DNA of 64,000 nucleotides, taken from contig NC_065898.1 of the NCBI RefSeq assembly GCF_905147045.1, forward strand, positions 3,100,001 to 3,164,000. The letters run 5' to 3'. The notes under the pieces were generated by a model, which was not told where the DNA came from, did no database searches, and saw only the letters and a list, made by a program, of their open reading frames with translations. Numbering within the stretch: the stretch's first letter is position 1; each line of letters starts with the position of its first letter. Both the position numbers and the translations under genes were made by a program. Shown in pieces: positions 11,291 through 22,617 of the stretch. The stretch is from Nymphalis io. Its lineage: Eukaryota > Arthropoda > Insecta > Lepidoptera > Nymphalidae.

Positions 11291-12668
11291 CCATTATAAC
11301 TGGCTAAGTTTCAAAACGAGTAAACATTCAAAGATATCGCTTAATCTCAAATTTATCGAAATTGGTTAAGTTTATAAAAAGATAAAGAGAACTTAAAGAT
11401 TACGTACATATTTATTCCACGTATATTACAAAGTTTAACGCAAGTAAGACCGCGGGGCACAGCTTGTGTTAAAATAAGGGTCATGACAACATTATATGTA
11501 AGATAATAAAATCAGTCGCCCTTTAACAATGTTTTAATTCGGACCCTTTCTATATTACATTATGTAAAATATTTTACAGAGAAACTTTAAATAATAATTA
11601 CTATTTGTTACAGGTAATTTTTCAAAGTTTGTCGGAGGGTTTTGTTTACGCTTTCGTGATTTGGTAAGTTTCTTAAAATGATTGACTGACAATATTTTTA
11701 TATATTTGTCGTTTTTAATGCGTGAAGAATATAGAAAAAATACTTAAAAAACGTAAAAACAATACATATAAAAACTAGTACTTGGTACTTAATTTTTTAA
11801 GTAAGTTTTATATATATATATATAAACTTAAAAATTATATATATATAAACTTTTTAAGTTTATATATATATAAACTTAAAAAGCAAAACCTTATCTGAAT
11901 ACAAAATTTGAGCCAAATCGTTAGAGTTATATACATACATATACAAGAATTGTTCTGTTATTATTATAAGATTATTTCTAAAATATTGTTATTTACTTTT
12001 TGTGTAACAATAAAGAAATATAAAAGTACGTCATATAAAAACATAGACCATCGCCTTATTACTGTTTAGCGTGGCGTTGGGTTTCGAGATATAATTCTTC
12101 TATTATTCTCATAGAGATCCTTTTTCTTTATAGTTATAACTGGCGAGCGAAGTGTAGCTGTAGTAAAGTAGAACTGGCAATAAATATCCCACTGCTGTGT
12201 AGGTATATAAGGTATATTAAAATGTTAATGATAATTTTGATCTTAATCCACTACATATATAGGCATAAAATTAAAATTTCCTTTTGTCTCGTAGTTTCCA
12301 TTAACACATTCTAAATTTAAATCCAGAAATACAATAAATATGTAAAAATCAATAAACTAAAAACAAAAAGCCCTATAGACGATATTTGTTTTCTGGTGTA
12401 TTTGAATTCGCAGCGATGTGGATATTTGATTGGAACTCGTGGTGGTGACCAGGCAGTCTGTTGTTAGTGAGACCAAACCATAATTCATTAAAATGAACTC
12501 TTCAAAATAAAAGAATATATATTTATCATCTACGACAAAGACGTTTGATCGTCGTTCTACGTGGTTAATAATATAAAAATGAAAATATATTTCATCGAGC
12601 ATAACTGGTAAAAAGATTCAGTATTTACAATAAAATATGCCTTTTCTACTTACTTTACTACGTACGTT
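11291..12668. other. AT-rich DNA with a palindromic TA patch
   Basis: No gene. At 11812-11882 a palindromic unit of the form aagtttatata...tataaactt is repeated about three times. Confidence 0.5.
11812..11882. repeat. Reiterated AT-only palindromes
   Basis: Three imperfect copies of a palindrome with (TA)n centre and aagttt/aaactt ends. Simple-sequence expansion is the most likely origin. Confidence 0.7.
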
Positions 12669-13262
12669 GGGACTGTCTCTAGAAAATATTAATAGAGATG
12701 GGAGTTCCCGAGCACCTGGCAGTATTAATTGCTAACCTGTACAAAGATAGTGAAACTGTTGTGAGAGTCAATGACGCGTTATCGGGACCTTTCAAACCGG
12801 AGAAAGGGGTACGGCAAGGCTGCGTCCTATCCCCCATCCTTTTTAACATGTACGGGGAGTTCATCGTGAGAAGGGCTTTAGATGACTGGCAGGGCGGCAT
12901 TTCGATAGGCGTGACGAAGATTAGCAACCTTCGATACACAGATGATACCACTCTAATCGCGTCATCCGAAGAAGAACTTGGCGAACTCTTCAGAAGAGTC
13001 CAACACGAAAGCAAGCAGGTTGGTCTAACAGTCAATAGAGCAAAGACTAAACTTTTAATAGTAGATAGGGCTGGTACACTAAACCAACCGGAGAACTAAG
13101 TGACCTTGAATTTGTCTGAGTTTTTGTATCTCGGCTCACTACTGACCGACCAAGGAGGCTGTGAAAAGGAGATCCGGCGACGATCTCAAATGGCCAAGTC
13201 TGCAATGAGCAAACTAACCCGAATATGGCAGAACAGGAAAATATCGAATAAAACGAAAAAAC
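12669..13262 (+). pseudogene. RTE-clade LINE reverse transcriptase relic
   Basis: Encodes RT palm blocks in order: GVPEHLAVLIANLY, then GVRQGCVLSPILFN (RT motif), then LRYTDDTTLI (catalytic box, where YADD would be usual; here Y-T-D-D), then a FLYLGSLLTDQGGCEKEIRR region. The block order and wording match RTE/BovB-type elements. Breaks: TAG at about 12680 just upstream of the visible KILIEMG, and an in-frame TAA at 13097-13099 between the palm and thumb regions, after which the same frame continues to about 13262. Endonuclease and 3' end are missing. Inactive fragment of about 0.6 kb. Confidence 0.85.
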
Positions 13263-14569
13263 GTTCCAGAAGAGATGCTTATTCTAATAATGACTTTTAA
13301 CTATAACATTTCATATATCCTTCTTTACTCTCCTTAAGTTATTTTTTGGGTAAAAAAAGCTTGGATTTAAAGTCCGAGTCTCGGATTTAAACGCAAGAGT
13401 AATAATCGTGAATATATACTACATTGTAAATCTGATTTATTATAAAAGATTAACTAACTAAGCAAGTTTTTATTTTCTCGTCTCGCTAAAGGCTGCGTTA
13501 TCATATTATATGTTATATCGAAGCATGTATCTTTCAAACGTTATAATTATTACGGATTGATATGTCGCATATAAACTTTTGATACGTCATAGTGAGTTTC
13601 GAGATAGTTCTTATATAATAGCTCAACTGTCTTGACCAAAGAGAGCTAAGTAAAAAGAACACGTGGAATATATATTAAGTTTCAACGAGTTTAATATGTA
13701 TTTATGTGAAATTAAACGTCCTTGCTTGTGCGAGTGCTTGGAATTTTGAATTAAAAAGTCGCTTAATATAACCATCTGATAACCTATTTCTTACTGATTT
13801 CTTGTTTTTAATATATAAAACTGGCTTCCTAATAAATAAATAAATAATGTAACTTGTAATTGAATGTTTTTATTTGATACTTTTATTGTTAGTACAAGTC
13901 GTCAACATTTGTTGTGGTAATGTTGTGAAATTTTGCTTCCTATTGTTTACACAGCTCAATGCTTCAACGCGTCTTCATTTGGTAGAGATAAAGATGTCTC
14001 CAAAACATGAATTACTCCCCGAAATACAACAGTTGTGAATAACGTTGCTATTTACCATAAAGCATGAAAACTCAGTATTATTTTGAATTTGGATATTTAG
14101 ATTCCCACGTTGTTTTTATCTTCCAATATTTTATATGATATTTATAACTGTATTATATCACAACCGTTTTACACCAACGTAATATATAAACTCAAATTCG
14201 AACTACAAAGACCCAATGAAGTTTCACTTCAATTATATTGTTTTCTTTAACTATCCAATAAAAACATACATAACAAAAAGATCGGACTGTACGATATTCG
14301 ATCGAAAATTCTGGTCACTCTAATCATACACCATGTGGCTTAGCACTTTGATAACACGTAAAGCGAATGCAAATATTGAAATAGCAAATGTATCTATATT
14401 AGTGTGCAAAGTTCAATAATCTTCGTGAATGTGTGCTTAAGCTCGCGATGAAAAGGCATTACTTTTATATTCAACTATACCTCTTTTAATGAGAACATAT
14501 GAGTCATAGAAAAACGATTAAGTTATTATAATTTGATATTTTAGAAGTGTAGACAACAAACATCTTGTC
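13263..14569. other. AT-rich DNA without recognisable gene
   Basis: No element or gene recognised. A short AAAT run lies at about 13830-13846. Confidence 0.45.
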
Positions 14570-14655
14570 CAACCATTGGAGCAGCATGGTGGAATGAGCT
14601 CCAAACCCTCCCCTTAGGCCTTAGCCCAGCAGTGGGACAATTACACTGTTCCTTT
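14570..14655 (+). mobile_element. SINE B 3' fragment
   Basis: Contains 'attggagcagcatggtggaat' and 'ccttagcccagcagtgggac', the final third of SINE B. Confidence 0.85.
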
Positions 14656-14704
14656 ACTTTTTTTACCATCCAGTTGTATGTATGGATGTTCCTATCTTTC
14701 TTTT

Positions 14705-14880
14705 TATTTTATTTGGTAGGCAGACGGGCAAATAGGCCAACTATTGGTAAGTGGTCCTCACAGCCTATTGACATTGGCGACGTATGAAATATAAACCATT
14801 CCGTACATCTTCAACACGCCACCAAGCTTGGAAACTAAGATGTTATGGCATTGTGCCTGTATAATTTGGGTCATTTTACT
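14705..14880 (-). mobile_element. Family A element, partial
   Basis: Reverse-oriented, diverged, with ggtaagtggtcctcacagcc and 'cgccaccaagcttggaaactaagatgttatg' blocks. Confidence 0.8.
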
Positions 14881-15385
14881 AATATATTTTACAAAAAAAC
14901 TGCTCCTAAATAAGTTATGTACTAAGCTAGGTTGTTTTTATTAAAACATAATTTAAAATGTTTGCTAATTTTCCTTGTTTAAAATGCTTGTCTGTCTCTA
15001 TAACCTTGTATATAATGCCTTGTTATTCTGTTTTGTAAAATTTCGTTTGGTTATTTTCGGAGTCAAATTTTTAATACAATACACTATAGTGTAAATTTAT
15101 AACAACGTCAGGTAATATTCAAAAACATGTGATGTATTTACATTATATATTCCAAATTACCATAATTTCTGACCGTGAGCGGAAATATATATGTGATATT
15201 ATGATTATTTAGTATGATGAAACTACAGCAGTTTATAAAAATTACAATAAAAAAATTGCTCGGTATTCTTTTGAATTCGACATGTAAAAATGATCTGTGT
15301 AATTTTACGCTGAATAAATTTTGAAGGCAATGTATATAATAAAATGCTGTGATGTGACTATAAAAATAATACATAATACATATTA

Positions 15386-15555
15386 CACTACAGGCACAAG
15401 GGATATAGGATCTTAGTTCCCTAAGTTGATGGCGCATAGGCGATGTAAGGAATGGTTAATATTTCTTTCAATTCTAATGTCTATGGGTAATAGTGACCAC
15501 TGACCATCAAGTGGTCCCACTTGCCACCTATCAACTCACCTATATCACCTACTTT
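15386..15555 (+). mobile_element. Family A element, partial
   Basis: Middle and 3' part: 'acaggcacaagggatatagg', 'ggcgatgtaagg', 'gtctatgggtaatagtgacc'. The poly(A) tail is lost. Confidence 0.8.
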
Positions 15556-15710
15556 TATTATAAATCATTATGTGCGATTTTTTGTCCCACACTTCAATGG
15601 CTTGCTTATGAGGTCCCACATTTCGAGCTCCAGAGTTCAAGCTTCAAAACTGAGTTTTGCTAACGAGAAATTTTCGGTAGAAGCCCATAGTCATTAGTTA
15701 GCAGTGTTTA

Positions 15711-15898
15711 CATTTACGTGCCTCGGAAAGCACGTAGAGCCAATGGCCCCGCGCCTGATCTCTTTGCGGTCGAGTTACTAGAGACACAAGTCTAGCTCAC
15801 AAGAGCTAGACTTGTGTTTACGCGATTGCGCTGTCCTGCGCAATTTGTCTCCTTCGGGAATGACTGCGGTGGCCAAATCGATGGCCAAGTAGGATTAT
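15711..15898 (+). mobile_element. Family G interspersed repeat
   Basis: GC-richer block with 'ccccgcgcctgatctctttgcggtcg' and 'tcctgcgcaatttgtctcc...ggtggccaaatcg'. Two minus-strand copies are at 50985-51110 and 58880-58990. It resembles a LINE 3' UTR repeat that I have seen widely in Lepidoptera; family name not assigned. Confidence 0.7.
15784..15817. repeat. Perfect 15-bp hairpin, 4-nt loop
   Basis: Arms 15784-15798 and 15803-15817 around acaa. It sits inside the family G copy, between the 'ggtcg' and 'ctgcgcaa' blocks. Confidence 0.9.
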
Positions 15899-16668
15899 AT
15901 TCCAATATTCAAATTATTTAAGGTTTAGGTTTAAGGTTTAATAAATTATTGTTATGATTTGACAAAAGCTAGATTTCTCATGGCATACTTTGCTAGAATA
16001 GTTAGTTAGAATAATATTGTCTGCCGAAGTTTGGAACATTATCTAAGTGAGCAACTAATGTTATTTATAAGATTAAGCCGAAAACAGAACTTTCAAATAG
16101 ATATTGATGAAAGGTTGACTTATAACTTTATAGAGTGCAAAATATTAAAAAAAACTGAAATTACACTACACGGCAGCTTCTTAAATGATGATTAAATACA
16201 CATTAACCAACCTGTGTAGTATTTTAGATACTAAATGCTTATTGGTCGCTTATTGGGTCAGCTGCTATTGACCAATCAAATTCAAGTTACAATATTTAAT
16301 TCGAGTTTAATTAGCGTTTCCAAAACCGGAGATAGTAATGCAATGAAAACATAATTGTTGCGCGCTCAAATTAAACTAAGGTACATATTACAAATTCAGC
16401 GCTTACTGTCAAAGAAAATGAGAACATTTCGGAGAAACGAGCTAATGAAATAAAGTTTCGCTTCTGTGGAAAGAAAATGTAGTTTAACGCATTGTTTTTA
16501 AAGCACATTTAATTAGTAACCGACTGCAGGATATGTACTTTTTATAGTATTTTATATCCAATTTATAAAATACTTACATTTAAATGAATAAGCTAAGAAA
16601 ATGTCATATATCACTTAAACTATAGATAAAATAGGCTACGACTACACTGTATTAGATTATATTAATTA
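15899..16668. other. AT-rich DNA without recognisable gene
   Basis: A segment at 16235-16285 ('cttattggtcg...ctattgaccaatca') resembles one at 31415-31475 and carries a short inverted repeat; possibly a small unclassified DNA element. Confidence 0.35.
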
Positions 16669-16959
16669 CAGTACAGTAACAGTAACAGCCTGTTAATGTC
16701 CCACTGCTGGGCTCCGCTCCATTTTGAGGAGAAGGTTTGGAGCTTATTCCACCACGCTGCTCCAATGCGGGTTGGTAGAATACACATGTGGCAGTGTTTT
16801 AATGAAATTAGACACATGCAGGTTTCCTCACGATATTTTCCTTCACCGTCAAGCACGAGATGAATTATAAACACATGAATATTCAGTGGTGCTTGACCGG
16901 GTTTGAACCCACGATCATCGGTTTAGATTCACGCGTTCTAACCATTGGGCCATCTCGTG
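16669..16959 (-). mobile_element. SINE B, nearly full length
   Basis: Read on the minus strand it has a tRNA-like head with A box (tggcccaatgg) and B box (ggttcaaaccc). A unique body follows, and the 3' end finishes in ggctgtt and repeated ttactg units. Family B is therefore a pol III-transcribed SINE needing a partner LINE's reverse transcriptase. The design resembles tRNA-derived SINEs described from heliconiine butterflies (Metulj type), unverified here. Confidence 0.9.
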
Positions 16960-17018
16960 AAAATTAACTAAAATGTAAATTTAAAGACAAGAGAGACTTA
17001 TAGAGAGGATACTTTACA

Positions 17019-17200
17019 TTTTTTTTTTATATAGAATAGGAAGGTGGACGAGCATATGGGCCACCTGATGGTAAGTGGTCACCAAACGCCCTTAGACATT
17101 GGCATTATAAGAAATGTCAACCATCGCTTACAGCCAATGCGCCACCAACCATGGGAACTAAGATTTTATGTCCCTTGTGCCTGTAATTACACTATTACAT
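17019..17200 (-). mobile_element. Family A element, young subfamily, 5'-truncated
   Basis: Starts at a T-run (poly(A) complement), then atagaataggaaggtggacg and 'aaacgcccttagacattggc', which mark the young subfamily. It breaks off after 'gcctgtaattacac'. Immediately beyond, an approximately 18-bp string (attacattattgactat) occurs twice at 17196-17240. Confidence 0.9.
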
Positions 17201-19209
17201 TATTGACTATTATTACTTACTAATTACATTATTGACTATAAAACTATATCCATTATAGAAAGAAGTAAGTAACAAGTTTATATAGATTTGAATGAATTAG
17301 TTAAGGGTCATTTGCTTAGTTAAGTATATTACAAAATACTCTTAAAATGATTGCAAATCTCGGGAACGAAACGACCACTTCTAGGCCATTTAAAATAAAA
17401 AAAAAATATGGTTCTATTATTGTATATTTATTTATTTGGATCTCCAACAGTTGTACATAATACACATTCAAATCACTTTTTACGTTAACTTAAAACTAAC
17501 TATGCACAGCCAATTACAGGAGAACACACCGTTCACAAACACAACTACAAAATATACAAATCAAAAATAAATTAAAAACAGCAAATAAAAATATTTAAAT
17601 AAAGAACAAAAACATAAACAAAAGGTATTAAATTTTTTACCAAATTAACAGTTTATAAAGAAACATCACTTTTTTTATGAACTATGAGAGCCCGTCACAA
17701 CCAATGTCCAGTGTTACTGTGTTTTTTACACAATAATTATATTCTCGCGATATTCGCGATACTGGAGCATTCTGTCCAAGTTTCGTTCGAGTGCGGTCAA
17801 TTTTAAAGAACGGACATGGGTTGCGAAGGGGTCTTCTAGGAACATTAATAATAAATCTACTCAACATATAATACCGATAATTGTAAAATATTAGATGAAA
17901 AAAATCTCGCTGAGTTTCTTTCGTCGGTTGTTTTGTCAAGTCTGAGGTGTTTATTTTCGAACCGATGGTAGATTTTTAACAATTAGTAAGCGAGTATAAC
18001 GCTTCTATGTTGAATAAAATTTTTTAATTTAATAATTTAAAAAAAAAACACTTACCCAAATAACAAAAAAAGTTAATATGACGTCCCGTATCCAGAGTAA
18101 ATTTAATTAAAATAAAAAAAGTGGTTATATATCAAAGTAATGACGAAATATTAAAAAATATATGATACGGGAATTTTTCTTCTTGTTTATATGTACAATG
18201 TAATATTAAAACAATTTGCTTTGTTATAAGCGACAAAGAATAGTACAAAGTAAAGTTCCTTTGTAGAACCTCTTTCTTTTTAAATTTATTGCATACTTCT
18301 GTGGTGCTTGAGTTCAGCACATATCCGGCTAGGTAACTACGTAATTCATTTTTAGATGTTGTATAAACTTTATGTTGATGTGTTTTGCTAATAACGAGAA
18401 GTAATAGTATTGCAGGAGCAACGATTATATAACCGTTATATCCATAACACTATTTTCAGAATTTGGCCCGTTCTTAACAAGGGACTACGTTAAGCAGTGC
18501 TATTCTGTAAGAATACACTTCATTACTCACGTGTGAAATGTTGACAACCGACTTATAGTGATATACTATTTTGATGCGTTTTTTTTTCTAATATTTTTAT
18601 AGTTTTTTAATAATAATAGACAATGTCGCATATTACTTTTTGACATTTGACGAACGATTTCTTTCCGGTGAGTTTCGAGTTTGCTCTTACAGAATAGCCC
18701 TACAGATCCAATGAAATGGTGAAAAAAAACAAAAAAATAGTATTCCTATAAAAAACTTCCATTAAAATGGCAAAACTACATCGAAAATCACGGCTAGTAC
18801 TTGGATTAATATTTAATATAATATACTTGTCTGCCTTTATTATTTGATGATTCCATAGACAACCTTAATCTTCCGAACGAACTATTCAAACGTACGCGTT
18901 ATGATGTACCGTTGAGATACGATTTTTTACTTTACCAGAAAAAGCCTTCGTCTCTATTAGCTATCAAAACCGGTAAGATTACGATTATATTTTGTTCCTA
19001 ATTATAAATTGTTAGCATTGATAGCTTGACTTTCGTTTTATTTTTATTAAGGAAAAAAGTCCCCATGATAGACGTAATGGCGTATCCTTCAGGGATGTCA
19101 ACGTCAGATTACTATGACTGACAAATTGCAATCATCTTAAATTGGGTGTTCTTTTCGTTTTTTGCTTCTTTTTTTATTGGTTATCACAAGATTGATTACG
19201 TCAAAACCT
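17201..19209. other. No gene; LINE-tail fragment (family H) at 17940-18031
   Basis: The piece at 17940-18031 ('ttttcgaaccgatggtagattttt' ... 'ttgaataaaattttttaattt') matches the end at 51115-51240 and looks like a LINE 3' UTR. The remainder is AT-rich without recognisable content. Confidence 0.45.
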
Positions 19210-19415
19210 AAAAGCCAGTGAATGTCCCACGAAGGAGCATTAGCTTTTCTTTTGAGCAGAAACTTATATATTTAATGAGAACTTATTCCATCACGCTGCC
19301 CCAATATGGGTTGGATACTCGTTATTCATTTTGGGTTTGGTAAAATGAATAACGAGTATAAACACAGTTCAAGCACGTGAAAAACTTGCCCAGGCTTAAA
19401 CCTGCAAACTACAAA
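19210..19415 (-). mobile_element. SINE B, diverged and rearranged
   Basis: Reverse SINE B tail ('gaatgtcccac', 'gagaacttattccatcacgctgccccaat') and head ('agttcaagcacgtg') are separated by a perfect hairpin (19315-19359) in place of the consensus central region. Confidence 0.75.
19315..19359. repeat. Perfect 18-bp hairpin inside SINE B
   Basis: Arms 19315-19332 and 19342-19359, loop gggtttggt. The right arm resembles consensus SINE sequence next to it (gatgaattataaac); the left arm is its inverted copy. Confidence 0.9.
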
Positions 19416-20324
19416 TTATATGTACATGTTTAAGCACTTTTCTAGGCAAACTAAGTAGATTTGTTAAAAAATAGACCAGTTGGGTACATAGTGGACGGGC
19501 GTACGTTATTATTTATGAAACCAATTTACACTGCAGTGACTGTAGTTATCATTCAAATTTTAAAGTTAGTTAAGCTGTTAATGCACTGCGATGTAGGAGT
19601 TGAAATCTCAAATGTAATAATTTAGTTTGCCTCACTTTATATTCTATGAAAATTTGAATTATCAGTAGATTGTTGTTGATTTTAAAATGTCGTTCCAAAT
19701 TAGTTTACGCCTTATGTCAAACTGTTTTTTTATATTTAAATGAAAAATAATTTTGCTTATTAAACGTCAACTAAACTAATTTACCTAATCTAATATACTG
19801 ACAACTATGAAGTGGGCGTGGCTAACGGTCACGCCACAAATTATATGAGGCCCCACCGGTCGGCAGTGATTCTACTACACTTTCGCTTACACGGTCAACG
19901 CGTTTGGACGTTCAAGAAATTACATTTGTATAAAAAAAATATATATTTTTGTAAAATCATATTAAAAGTTTTGTAATTACGTTACGTAAACGTTATAATT
20001 TTTATTTAGAAAAGAGGCCAAACGAGAAGATATATATATATAAATTGTTTAAAGATTTAACAAACTGTTGGCTAAGAAACGGACGTCGGTTGGTGTACTG
20101 CACAGAGCGCGTTGATCAGAGATTATTAAAATCTCAAAAGTTTTGATTTAAGCATCATCTGGCTTAAATATATTTATCGGTTGGATGCTATTCTGGAGAA
20201 ATCTTAAAAAATATCATTGTTTTAAATATATTTTTCTTAATTTTGGTAGGTTTTACACAAACAACGCAATACTTTAAAGTAAATAATGTAAAATTATTTA
20301 GTTCTAATGACCTTCGCACGGGTC
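19416..20324. other. AT-rich DNA around a GC-richer 100-bp patch
   Basis: Apart from the patch at 19803-19905 (listed separately), nothing recognisable. Confidence 0.4.
19803..19905 (+). promoter_or_regulatory. Possible isolated promoter-like patch
   Basis: A GC-richer island holds, in order, a GC-box-like gtgggcgtggc, a TATA-like attatatga, a cagtg initiator-like site about 20 bp on, and ggtca/ggacg sites further downstream. Spacing between TATA-like and initiator-like sites is shorter than usual and no downstream coding sequence is visible, so this could equally be a repeat fragment. Confidence 0.15.
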
Positions 20325-20602
20325 TACATAAAACGTTTAATTCGTTTTATAAATTATACATATAACTATTGGTTTACGTGGCGCACGCCAGTAAAGCTCT
20401 AAGTCGGCATGAGTTTTTCCGACATCTTCAACATTCATCGTCATATTTCAGCCAATTTCCACAAAATATTAATAAATTATGCATCTAGATCTTCCTCATG
20501 AATCACTCCGTCCATTGGTGAAAACTTTATGAAAATCTGTTAACGTGTTTATCCCGTTCAGACAAACAGACGCGGCGACTTTGTTTTATAATATTAAGTG
20601 AT
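20325..20602 (+). mobile_element. Family D interspersed repeat
   Basis: Wording 'cttcctcatgaatcac', 'ttggtgaaaactttatgaaaatc', 'acgcggcgactttgttttataata'. The same family recurs in inverse orientation at 21555-21800, and a fragment at 33255-33310. Common in Lepidoptera; class not determined. Confidence 0.65.
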
Positions 20603-21324
20603 AGATGCGTTGTATTTTGTCCTCGCTTCTAAATCGTGATTATGGTATATCTTGGACATTTATTTATCTTTATATATTTTATTGAATACAAGAACAGTAT
20701 ATCATCATAGCACAGGATGCACAGCAGGTTGAAAGCGGTCTTATTTCTAAAGCAATATCTTCCAGGCAACCGTTGCCGGAGCAAATCTACAGTTAAAATT
20801 ACTGCGATCAACTTTATACATGTTTAAGATTTATATAATACGTAAAATGGATATATGCATTAGAATAGTATACACACTTAAGTATCGGATATTGTTTTAA
20901 AAAAAAAACAAATCAAGGTCACGAGACACTGTAGAAAAGTCTAGAAGAAAATATTCTTACGACGGTTAAGTATTATATTAATAATTATATATAATAAATG
21001 GTAATTTATAAATAAAAGTTACTTCGCATTCTGTAAAATTTTAATTTCAAAGTTCTTAGAATATTTGTTTGAGGATGATGTATGTTGCTAATTTTAATTT
21101 AATACCAACCGGCTGTGATAAATGTTATCATTTTACAATATTCGCATATAAAGTTTAGGGTAACGTGGACCCAGCGACATGAGGACCTCGTGAAATGATT
21201 TATTGCGCCTAATAAAGATCTGGGTAAGAGCTTATATTAATCTTAAGCGTAATTTATTAAAATTTTAATCATCATGAAATAATCCAAAAATTATTTTTCA
21301 AGTTAATTAATTGCAAATTTGAAA
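20603..21324. other. AT-rich DNA without recognisable gene
   Basis: Nothing supported. Confidence 0.4.
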
Positions 21325-21535
21325 AATGGTTTGGACCAATCGCTAGAACTCGTGAATCGTAACTGAAGATTACCGGTTCAAACCCGGAAAAGGATTGCTA
21401 ATTTTTAAGTCTTTCAGATATCCTCACGAACCCTTTCATAGCATAGCATATCATGAAGTTTAAATACACATTAAGAACACGAAAACTCACTATTTAGAAC
21501 ACGTGTGTTGTAGCTACTGAATCACCTCGGCTACA
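21325..21535. mobile_element. SINE B pieces in opposite orientations
   Basis: A plus-strand tRNA-like head with B box (ggttcaaaccc) at 21325-21395 is followed by a minus-strand SINE B 5' portion at about 21415-21535 ending in a 'cacctcggct' head complement. Either two insertions or a fold-back rearrangement. Confidence 0.55.
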
Positions 21536-21554
21536 TAAATAAGTGGGCGTAATG

Positions 21555-21800
21555 CTATATCACTACATATTATAAAACAAAGTCTTCCCGTAGCGTCTAT
21601 CTGTGTGACCGCGGTAAACTAAAAAACTACGGAGTGGATTTTGATATGGTTTTCACCAATGGAGAAAGTGATTAATGTGGAATGCTTAACTGTATAATTC
21701 ATGAAGGTTTGGTGTAAGTTGGCTGATATATGACGATGATTGTTGAAGATGTGGGAAAAAATTATGCCAACTGGTATCTTTACTGGATTGCGTTGCGTAA
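21555..21800 (-). mobile_element. Family D interspersed repeat, reverse copy
   Basis: Contains 'tataaaacaaagtcttcccgtagcgtc' and 'gattttgatatggttttcaccaatgg', the reverse complement of the family D pattern at 20325-20602. Confidence 0.7.
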
Positions 21801-22224
21801 ACTAATTATTACGTATTACGTATACACTCTTATTCTTCTCTTGCGAAACCGAGACAACTATTTATATTATACATCGATTAAAGGAATTTGAATTTGACAA
21901 AGTTCCTAGTCGGATAATGTCCTTTAAACATTATTTTAATTTACAACCTTAATACTATAAGTTACAAAGAGTAATTAATATGTTATTAATTATGGTAGCT
22001 CGAGATTGTACATGAATAGTTTCTTGAAGTTTCATGAACATCAATATTCCATTAATAACTCGCCGTTCTACTCCAACCACTGACTTGTAACAGACTCATT
22101 CGAATTATATCTAGAGATAAGATTCTATCGAGAGTTTAATGATTATTTTGAAAGTATTATATTATTACATATAAACTGGTCCACACTTCTGGTGACCCAA
22201 GAGCTGGCGCTTATTTTTTTTTAG
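21801..22224. other. AT-rich DNA without recognisable gene
   Basis: Nothing supported. Confidence 0.4.
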
Positions 22225-22330
22225 CCCAAAGGCTAGTCTAGCGGTGCAGAGAGGCAATAGTGCCAGTTTTGGGTACAATCCCACAGGACAATCTTTTAGA
22301 CGGCGTGTTTTTGCTGTAAATTTGTAATAT
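22225..22330 (+). mobile_element. Second tRNA-like SINE head (family J)
   Basis: A-box-like aggctagtctagcgg is followed about 40 bp later by a B-box-like gggtacaatccc, then a T-rich tail region. The spacing fits a pol III internal promoter. Too diverged to be a functional tRNA. Confidence 0.5.
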
Positions 22331-22617
22331 GTATTTTGTTCTTTATTTTTTTATTTTGTATATTATAAAACTGTCTGTACATAGTTTACTTTAGAATATG
22401 AAATTATCGTCTGAATTAAAGAACTTTACATATGTGTCTTTGTTCCGGGGATAACATTTTAATATACTCCGGTTATAATTGCTATCATAGTTTACACCAT
22501 CGGTGATATATTTTACTTGACATCTCTGGGATGTCAGCTCGTGACGATAGAATTGATTAAAAATATATTATATTTAATAGATAAAATAAGTCAATATTTT
22601 AATAATTTCAATGTTTA

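Noticed and set aside
22225..22295. Possible tRNA gene on the plus strand
   Set aside because: Box-like motifs only; the cloverleaf does not close.
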